From NCBI RefSeq assembly GCF_005222835.1, contig NZ_STGA01000029.1:496001-560000 (forward strand): DNA of 64,000 bases, given 5' to 3'. The notes under the pieces are model-generated. The model worked only from the letters and a program-made list of their open reading frames with translations, was not told the origin of the DNA and searched no databases. The position numbers were made by a program, and so were the translations under genes. Shown in pieces: positions 58,954 through 64,000 of the stretch (the stretch's first letter is position 1; each line of letters begins with the position of its first letter). The stretch is from Rhizobium sp. FKY42. GTDB lineage: Bacteria > Pseudomonadota > Alphaproteobacteria > Rhizobiales > Rhizobiaceae.

Positions 58954-60870
58954 GTGATTTCAACCCCGACCACGCCCCTTCTGGACCAGGTAACCTGGCC
59001 CGCCGATTTGCGCAGGATCGACGATCGCGAACTGCCGCAACTCGCCCGCGAGGTGCGTGACGAGATGATCGACGCCGTTTCCAAGACCGGTGGACATCTG
59101 GGTGCGGGGCTTGGCGTGGTGGAACTCACCATCGCCATCCACAAGGTTTTCAATACGCCGGATGACCGGCTGATCTTCGATGTCGGCCACCAGTGCTATC
59201 CGCACAAGATCCTGACGGGACGCCGCGACCGCATTCGCACGCTACGCCAGGAAGACGGGCTTTCCGGTTTCACCAAGCGGGCGGAAAGCGAATACGACCC
59301 GTTTGGCGCGGCCCATTCCTCCACCTCCATTTCAGCCGGTCTCGGCATGGCAGTGGCGGCGGAACTTTCCGGCAAGCCGCGCAATGTGATTGCCGTTATC
59401 GGTGACGGCGCGTTGTCAGCCGGCATGGCCTATGAGGCACTGAACAATGCAGGTGCCTTGGATGCGCGGCTGATCGTGATTCTCAACGACAACGACATGT
59501 CGATTGCGCCGCCGACGGGTGCCATGAGCGCCTATCTGGCGCGCCTTGCCTCTGGCCGCACCTATATGGGCTTTCGGGAATTTGGCAAGAAGCTGACGGC
59601 CTATCTTGGCAAGAACATTGATCGCGCCATTACCCGCGCCGTGGAGCATGCACGCGGCTATGTGACCGGCGGCACCATGTTCGAGGAAATGGGCTTTTAC
59701 CATATCGGCCCCATCGACGGGCATTCCTTCGAGCACCTGCTGCCCGTGCTGCGCAATGTGCGCGACAATGCCAAAGGCCCGGTTCTCATCCATGTCGTGA
59801 CGCAGAAGGGCAAGGGCTATCCACCTGCGGAAGCGGCTGCCGACAAGTATCACGGCGTCAACAAGTTCGACGTCATTACTGGCACGCAGGCCAAGGCGAA
59901 ACCCAACGCGCCTGCCTATACATCCGTGTTTGCCGATGCTTTGGTGCAGGAAGCCAAACTGGATGAAAAGATCGTTGGCATCACCGCTGCCATGCCATCC
60001 GGTACCGGCCTCGACAAGCTGCAAAACCTGTTTCCAGAGCGCACCTTCGACGTGGGCATTGCCGAACAACATGCGGTGACCTTTGCCGCCGGTCTCGCTG
60101 CTGAAGGCTACAAGCCCTTCTGTGCGCTCTATTCCACCTTCCTGCAGCGTGGTTACGATCAGGTCGTCCATGATGTGGCGATCCAGGGTCTGCCCGTGCG
60201 CTTCCCCATTGACCGCGCAGGTTTCGTGGGTGCCGATGGCCCGACGCATGCGGGCTCGTTTGACACCGGCTTCCTTGCCTCCCTCCCCGGCTTCGTGGTG
60301 ATGGCTGCCGCCGATGAGGCAGAGCTGAAGCACATGGTGCGCACGGCTGCCGCTTACGATGACGGCCCGATCTCCTTCCGCTATCCGCGTGGTGAGGGCG
60401 TTGGCGTCGATATGCCGGAGCGTGGCGAAATTCTCGAGATCGGCAAAGGCCGCGTGATGAAGCAGGGCGCCAAGGTGGCGCTACTGTCCTTCGGTACGCG
60501 GCTTGCCGACTGTCTGCTGGCGTCGGAAGATCTGGATGCTGCGGGCCTTTCAACCACGGTGGCAGACGCCCGCTTTGCCAAGCCGCTGGATCACGACCTC
60601 ATTCGCCAACTGGCCCGCCACCACGAGATTGTGGTGACAGTGGAGGAAGGTGCTATCGGCGGCTTCGGCTCCCAGGTCATGCACTTCCTCGCCAATGACG
60701 GGTTGCTGGACAATGGCCTCAAAATCCGCTCGCTGGTGCTGCCCGACCTCTGGATGGATCAGGCCAAGCCGGAGGTGATGTATGCCAAGGCAGGCCTCGA
60801 CCGCGCCGGTATCGTCAAAACCGTGTTCGATGCACTGGGCCGCGGGGCAAAGGTGGGCGCTGCGGGGTGA
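58954..60870 (+). CDS. dxs: 1-deoxy-D-xylulose-5-phosphate synthase
   Basis: Dxs condenses pyruvate and glyceraldehyde 3-phosphate in the first step of the MEP isoprenoid pathway. The 638-residue protein is of normal length. Motifs are [18 protein letters not shown] near residue 45, [20 protein letters not shown]...NDNDMSI (thiamine diphosphate site) near 150-180, [16 protein letters not shown] near 368 with the catalytic Glu, and [15 protein letters not shown] near 423. I start it at GTG 58954 ([13 protein letters not shown]) with AAGG upstream; a GTG at 58930 would add eight residues. Its last 30 bases reappear downstream at 62045-62074. Confidence 0.96.
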   Translation: MISTPTTPLLDQVTWPADLRRIDDRELPQLAREVRDEMIDAVSKTGGHLGAGLGVVELTIAIHKVFNTPDDRLIFDVGHQCYPHKILTGRRDRIRTLRQEDGLSGFTKRAESEYDPFGAAHSSTSISAGLGMAVAAELSGKPRNVIAVIGDGALSAGMAYEALNNAGALDARLIVILNDNDMSIAPPTGAMSAYLARLASGRTYMGFREFGKKLTAYLGKNIDRAITRAVEHARGYVTGGTMFEEMGFYHIGPIDGHSFEHLLPVLRNVRDNAKGPVLIHVVTQKGKGYPPAEAAADKYHGVNKFDVITGTQAKAKPNAPAYTSVFADALVQEAKLDEKIVGITAAMPSGTGLDKLQNLFPERTFDVGIAEQHAVTFAAGLAAEGYKPFCALYSTFLQRGYDQVVHDVAIQGLPVRFPIDRAGFVGADGPTHAGSFDTGFLASLPGFVVMAAADEAELKHMVRTAAAYDDGPISFRYPRGEGVGVDMPERGEILEIGKGRVMKQGAKVALLSFGTRLADCLLASEDLDAAGLSTTVADARFAKPLDHDLIRQLARHHEIVVTVEEGAIGGFGSQVMHFLANDGLLDNGLKIRSLVLPDLWMDQAKPEVMYAKAGLDRAGIVKTVFDALGRGAKVGAAG

Positions 60871-60871
60871 G
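60842..60871. repeat. dxs 3' tail, copy 1 of a 30-base direct repeat
   Basis: The last codons of dxs (GCGGGGCAAAGGTG through the stop) match 62045-62074 at 28 of 30 bases by hand count, in the same orientation. The pair brackets the MarR/GNAT locus and looks like a duplication produced when something was inserted or rearranged at the end of dxs. Confidence 0.8.
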
Positions 60872-60978
60872 GTAGGGGTAGAATGCGAGCCGGAAGTCAC
60901 CGAAGCGGGCGTGTTTAATTCTTCAGGCTGGGAGAAAATCTGAAAGCTACAGCTACCATATCGTCATGATCGACACAT

Positions 60979-61020
60979 AAAGCGCGGCGCATCTTATTGG
61001 ATTCAACAGAGCCGCGCTTT
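60979..61020. terminator. long-spacer inverted repeat between dxs and the MarR/GNAT gene
   Basis: AAAGCGCGGC (60979-60988) and GCCGCGCTTT (61011-61020) are perfect 10-base arms around a 22-base loop. It stands about 110 bases after dxs and 8 bases beyond the stop of the opposing MarR/GNAT gene, so it may terminate both. Confidence 0.6.
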
Positions 61021-61027
61021 CGATCTT

Positions 61028-61971
61028 TCATTGCCGCATCCTGACGAAGCGTTGTTCGAGGACTTGGCTACCCCACTGTGTCCCGGAACGCTCCTCCATC
61101 AAGACGAACCCCCGAGATTCATACAGGTATCGAGCCGCGTCGAGTCCGGAAAAGGTCCAAAGATGGGTCTCCCTGAACCCATTAGAATCTACGAAATCCA
61201 AAGCGGCATCTAAAAGACGGCTACCTGCCCCCCTTCCGCGCAGAGAGTCATCGACAATGAACCAACGAAGATGAGCAATATCAGATCCCAGATCCTCCCC
61301 GTCGATAGCGACAGAGCCGAGAATTTGGCCACGACACACTATCGCCCATATCTGATTTATCCGCTTGTTCAAACGGCCACAGAACTCGGCCAGACCACCT
61401 GCGACCACGCTTTCAAAGGGCTGCCCAAACCCCGATTTCCGAGAATAAAAAAGTGCGTGCATCTCGGTTATCCGCGCGATGATACCCGAGCGATACCCTT
61501 GAAGCAGCTCGACCTCGCTCGATACGGCCTTGTCGACCGAGGTCGAAAGGGCCTCTGCATAGGCCGAATGCCTTCCAGAACCGTGCGGTCCTGCCCCGGT
61601 TGCAGGCGACCGAGGGCATCAGATACCCGTCGTCGGGCAAAGGCATGAATGGCACCTACACGCTCCAGTCCAGCCGGTGTCAGCGATAGAAGCTTGGTGC
61701 GGGCATCGTCTTCACTTGCAACCTCTCGCACGTCACCAGACGCTATTAGCTTGCAAAGCATGCGGCTTACACTCGACTTTTCGAGACGCAGGGTCACAGC
61801 CAGATCCCGTGCCGTCACTCTGCCTTGCTCGATTTCAATCAGCGCATGCACCGCGGAAGGAGAGAGGTTTGTTCCAGCGAAGTCCTCTCCCATGAAACCA
61901 AGTTCGCGGACGAGATGGCGCGAAGTCGCTCGCAATTCGTCGATTGTGAACGGGTTAAGAGGCGTTGTCAT
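61028..61971 (-). pseudogene. MarR-GNAT bifunctional protein gene broken by a frameshift
   Basis: Two reading frames on the minus strand together match the rhizobial fusion of a MarR winged-helix regulator and a GNAT acetyltransferase. The MarR part runs from MTTPLNPFTIDELRATSRHLVREL (start 61971) to VLEGIR and then leaves frame. The other frame continues with YAEALSTSVDKAVSSEVELLQGYRSGI and the acetyltransferase (LRWFIVDDSLRGRGAGSRLLDAALDF, ARYLYESRGFVLM) to 61028. A single missing base near 61561-61566 explains it; 944 bases plus one equals 315 codons, the usual size. It may be a real pseudogene or a sequencing error. An operator-like dyad lies just upstream. Confidence 0.8.
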
Positions 61972-61989
61972 CGCTGCAGCCTTCATATA

Positions 61990-62004
61990 GTTGCACCATG
62001 CAAC
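61990..62004 (-). promoter_or_regulatory. MarR-type operator dyad before the MarR/GNAT gene
   Basis: GTTGCA (61990-61995), CCA and TGCAAC (61999-62004) form a perfect 6-3-6 dyad about 18 bases upstream of the MarR start codon, a typical place for autorepression by a MarR regulator. Confidence 0.65.
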
Positions 62005-62044
62005 CATATCTGTGAAATATTGCACTGTGTCAACAGGAAGTGCG

Positions 62045-62074
62045 GCGGGGCAAAGGTGAGCGCTGCCGGGTGAG
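62045..62074. repeat. dxs 3' tail, copy 2 of a 30-base direct repeat
   Basis: GCGGGGCAAAGGTGAGCGCT and the next ten bases match the final codons of dxs (60842-60871) at 28 of 30 positions in the same orientation, including the stop codon TGA. No reading frame of dxs leads into it, so it is a detached fragment. Confidence 0.8.
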
Positions 62075-62287
62075 CGTGTGGGTTTGCGTAGTGGGCCAGA
62101 AAGCAGCCCTTTGCGGCCCTTGCCACGAATCACCCGACCTAATAATTGTTGGGTACTGGCTAGACCCAAGCCTCCCCCCTCCTTTCGGGAAAGCATTTTA
62201 CATGTAGGGTGACCACATCTTATCGAACCATCTGTTCGAGCATCGCATTAGGAGGGGTTGCGATATGGCTCGTAATGGAGGTTTTTG

Positions 62288-63001
62288 ATGAAGCTTTCTG
62301 CACCAATATTCCAGCTTAAACGTCGAGCCAAGCTGATGGCCCGGAGTAATAGCCTGCCTCTGAACGAGGCACTGGACCATGTTGCACGAGAAGAGGGATT
62401 TGCACGATGGAGCCTGCTTTCCGCAAGCATGTCTGCTGGCCCACCATCTGAAACGGTTCTGTCTCAGCTTGACGACGGCGACCTGCTACTGATTGCAGGC
62501 AGACCCGGCCACGGCAAGACCAAGCTTAGTCTTCAACTTTTAGTTGACGCCGCTCGCGACGGCCGCAAGGCTTTTCTCTTTACGTTAGAGTTCACTGAGC
62601 AACAGGCAAGGAATCACCTCCAAACGTTGGGGGTACCTAGCAGCAATATTGCCGAAGCTGTGCAGATTTTCACATCTGATCAGATCAGCGCAGAATACAT
62701 CATCCAACACATGTCCGGCCTGGAAGCCGGCGCAATTGCAGTCATTGATTTCCTGCAACTGCTGGACCAGCAGCGCAGCAAACCGGTGCTTTCCGAACAA
62801 CTTCAAACTTTGGGAGACTTCGCAAAGCACACAGGTATTATCCTTGGTTTCATTTCCCAGATAGACAGGTCATTTGAAGCGGAAGGCAAGCGGCTTCCTG
62901 ACATCAGAGACGTTCGGTTACCAAACTTCGTTGATCTGGGACTATTTTCCAAAGCATGCTTCCTCCACAACGGAGAGGCCCAGTTCCAGAACGTTGCGTG
63001 A
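62288..63001 (+). CDS. solitary DnaB-C/RecA-like ATPase with N-terminal GFxxW motif
   Basis: The 237-residue protein has an N-terminal segment (FQLKRRAKLMARSNSLPLNEALDHVAREEGFARWSLL, about residues 8-45). It resembles a short helical motif found in glyoxalase-related and other proteobacterial proteins. A RecA-fold core follows: Walker A AGRPGHGKTKLSLQLL near residue 70 and Walker B AVIDFLQLLDQ near 155, like the helicase domain of DnaB/KaiC. It lacks the DnaB N-terminal domain and linker. Function is unknown; replication-, phage- or defence-related roles are possible. It is a single gene with a terminator after it. Confidence 0.7.
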   Translation: MKLSAPIFQLKRRAKLMARSNSLPLNEALDHVAREEGFARWSLLSASMSAGPPSETVLSQLDDGDLLLIAGRPGHGKTKLSLQLLVDAARDGRKAFLFTLEFTEQQARNHLQTLGVPSSNIAEAVQIFTSDQISAEYIIQHMSGLEAGAIAVIDFLQLLDQQRSKPVLSEQLQTLGDFAKHTGIILGFISQIDRSFEAEGKRLPDIRDVRLPNFVDLGLFSKACFLHNGEAQFQNVA

Positions 63002-63007
63002 CTGCCT

Positions 63008-63034
63008 GCCGCGACCTCGATGGTCGCGGCTTTT
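63008..63034 (+). terminator. rho-independent terminator after the ATPase gene
   Basis: GCCGCGACC (63008-63016) and GGTCGCGGC (63022-63030) form a perfect 9-base stem with a 5-base loop, followed by TTTT. It starts seven bases past the stop codon. Confidence 0.92.
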
Positions 63035-63072
63035 CCCTTATGACCACTTGCCCAACGCCCCCTCCCACACCA

Positions 63073-64000
63073 CTACTGCTGCAATGGCGGGTTGGACACC
63101 AAAAACAAAACATCCAAATCCTTTTCCGGCCAGAAATCGGTCTTTTCCATCACGAAGGTGGTGGGGCCGGTTTTCTTGATGCCATCGGCGCAGAGGCTGA
63201 GGTAGTTGTCGGGCTTGCCCTTGTCGATGGTAAGCTTGAACTTGGAGATCGAGCCGCCCCAGTTTGCACCGGTTTTCAGCACGTAGGAGAGCCAGCTTTC
63301 CGTGTAATAAGGCCCGCCGGATCTTGATGCCTTTTCCAGCTTCATGGCTGTCTTCAGGAAAGCGTCGTCGATGCAGTAGCGGTCCTTGTAGCTGGCATAG
63401 GTCTCGTTGGTCTTGCCTTCGCTGAGGAACGATATGGCGACCGTGCCGCCGACGCTCGGCTTGTAGCGATGGCTGACACGTACCGGCTTCTTGGCCGGAA
63501 ATGTGGTTTTCCAGTAATAGACCGATTGAAGGGTCCAAATCGGCGTATAGACGGTCTGCATGCCCTGCCCTGCATCGAAGGTATCGGCATAAACGAGGCC
63601 TTTGCTTTCCCAGTCCTTCAGCGTTTCCGGCGGCAGCGCCTTCAGCGCTTCGAGCGTCTTGTCTGCATAGGGGCGGAAGGGAACCTTGTTGGCTTTCAGC
63701 AGATCCGTGTAATCGACGGAAAGTGCGCTGACACGCTGCTGGAGCTGCGGCGTTATCGCCTTGCCATCCTGCGTCACGGAAAAGCCAAGAAAGTTATCCG
63801 TCTCATAGTCCGGAATGGCGACATTGCTTTCCGGACGCGCCGTAATATCCGGCATGGGAAAGGCGATGATGCTTTCAATATCCTTGTCGCCACTGTTCTG
63901 GAAAACATAGTCGACGCGCACCTCATCCATGGAGAGGAACAGGTTTTCCTCGACCATCGAAACATCGGTGCTGATGACATAGGCCAGACCGCCCGTGCGC
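63073..64000 (-). CDS. DUF4424 family protein, 5' end outside window
   Basis: The reading frame stays open to the right edge, so the N-terminus, where a signal peptide is expected, is missing; about 309 residues are visible. It has the family's beta-rich opening around LAYVISTDVSMVEENLFLSMDEVRVDYVFQNSGDKDIESIIAFPMPDI, and a middle with RVSHRYKPSVGG. Near the C-terminus are paired cysteines (RYCIDD and LSLCADGIKK), then TFVMEKTDFWPEKDLDVLFLVSN. DUF4424 proteins are periplasmic and of unknown function. A possible internal ATG at 63957 is not the real start, because the conserved residues continue upstream of it. Confidence 0.87.
   Translation of the reverse strand, partial: RTGGLAYVISTDVSMVEENLFLSMDEVRVDYVFQNSGDKDIESIIAFPMPDITARPESNVAIPDYETDNFLGFSVTQDGKAITPQLQQRVSALSVDYTDLLKANKVPFRPYADKTLEALKALPPETLKDWESKGLVYADTFDAGQGMQTVYTPIWTLQSVYYWKTTFPAKKPVRVSHRYKPSVGGTVAISFLSEGKTNETYASYKDRYCIDDAFLKTAMKLEKASRSGGPYYTESWLSYVLKTGANWGGSISKFKLTIDKGKPDNYLSLCADGIKKTGPTTFVMEKTDFWPEKDLDVLFLVSNPPLQQ

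Larger units (their letters stand above)
61972..62287. other. intergenic region with MarR operator and dxs-tail copy
   Basis: This 316-base stretch lies between the divergent MarR/GNAT and ATPase genes. It holds the GTTGCA-TGCAAC dyad, the second copy of the dxs 3' tail, and about 210 further bases in which no gene or strong promoter was seen. Confidence 0.6.

Noticed and set aside
62045..62287. tRNA or tRNA fragment as an attachment site near the MarR/GNAT locus
   Set aside because: No cloverleaf or T-loop sequence could be found; the only repeat is the dxs tail.
62288..63001. Replicative helicase DnaB or a prophage remnant
   Set aside because: It lacks the DnaB N-terminal domain and there are no phage structural, integrase or lysis genes nearby, so only a DnaB-C-like ATPase is called.

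Overview
The window is a stretch of chromosome from an alphaproteobacterium, most likely a member of the Rhizobiaceae (Agrobacterium/Rhizobium relatives). The evidence is the threonine genes beside a cytochrome aa3 oxidase cluster, an IalB-family protein, a bioMNY biotin transporter, a Rhizobium-type intergenic mosaic element (RIME), an EcfG-type general-stress promoter and high GC with many GTG/TTG starts. Nearly all of it is ordinary core genome. No rRNA, tRNA, CRISPR array, transposase or complete prophage was seen.

Layout. 1-7.0 kb: end of a lipoprotein gene, thrC, an M16 peptidase, a RimJ-like acetyltransferase and a membrane GGDEF/EAL protein. 7.1-11.7 kb: a DUF1003 protein, a zinc-ribbon peptidase, a CsbD stress protein under an EcfG promoter, YqgE, a DsbD-N-like secreted protein and a peroxiredoxin. 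11.7-14.5 kb: a metal (probably zinc) ABC uptake operon with two Zur-like boxes and an extra 40-codon membrane peptide gene. 14.7-25.1 kb: a long leftward run, read from right to left: ctaC, ctaD, ctaB, a small CtaF-like protein, ctaG, ctaE, a terminator, DUF983, surf1, DUF1304, ispH, a VanZ-like gene, thrB, rnhA and a Dabb protein. An FNR/FixK-like box sits before ctaC. 25.3-34.7 kb: IalB protein, tldD, VOC, HAD, MazG-like, polysaccharide deacetylase, pdxH, lipoprotein, DnaJ-like chaperone, fabI and a histidine phosphatase. 34.7-45.4 kb: DUF1344, a second GGDEF/EAL protein with intact motifs, a RIME element, aroC, GNAT, a YcaQ-like glycosylase, bioMNY, thioesterase, a deacetylase-fold protein and xseB.

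45.4-50.2 kb: a xylose uptake locus, with a ROK repressor divergent from xylF-xylH-xylG and a perfect operator palindrome over the xylF promoter. 50.4-51.0 kb: an AT-rich orphan gene and a dispersed repeat. 51.0-55.6 kb: a polar amino-acid ABC transporter followed by a homocysteine S-methyltransferase family gene, divergent from an Lrp/AsnC regulator; this looks like an uptake-and-use module for a methylated sulfur amino acid. 55.7-60.9 kb: DEAD-box helicase, pirin and dxs. 60.9-64 kb is the most accessory part: a MarR/GNAT fusion gene broken by a frameshift and bracketed by two copies of the dxs 3' tail, a solitary DnaB-like ATPase with an unusual N-terminal motif, and the start of a DUF4424 gene running off the right edge.

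No wholly new multi-gene system was identified with confidence. The best leads are the duplicated dxs tail around the MarR/GNAT locus, the solitary ATPase, the small membrane peptide of the zinc operon and the methyltransferase/transporter/Lrp module. Several regulatory sites (Zur, EcfG, FNR, ROK, MarR) were read directly from the sequence.
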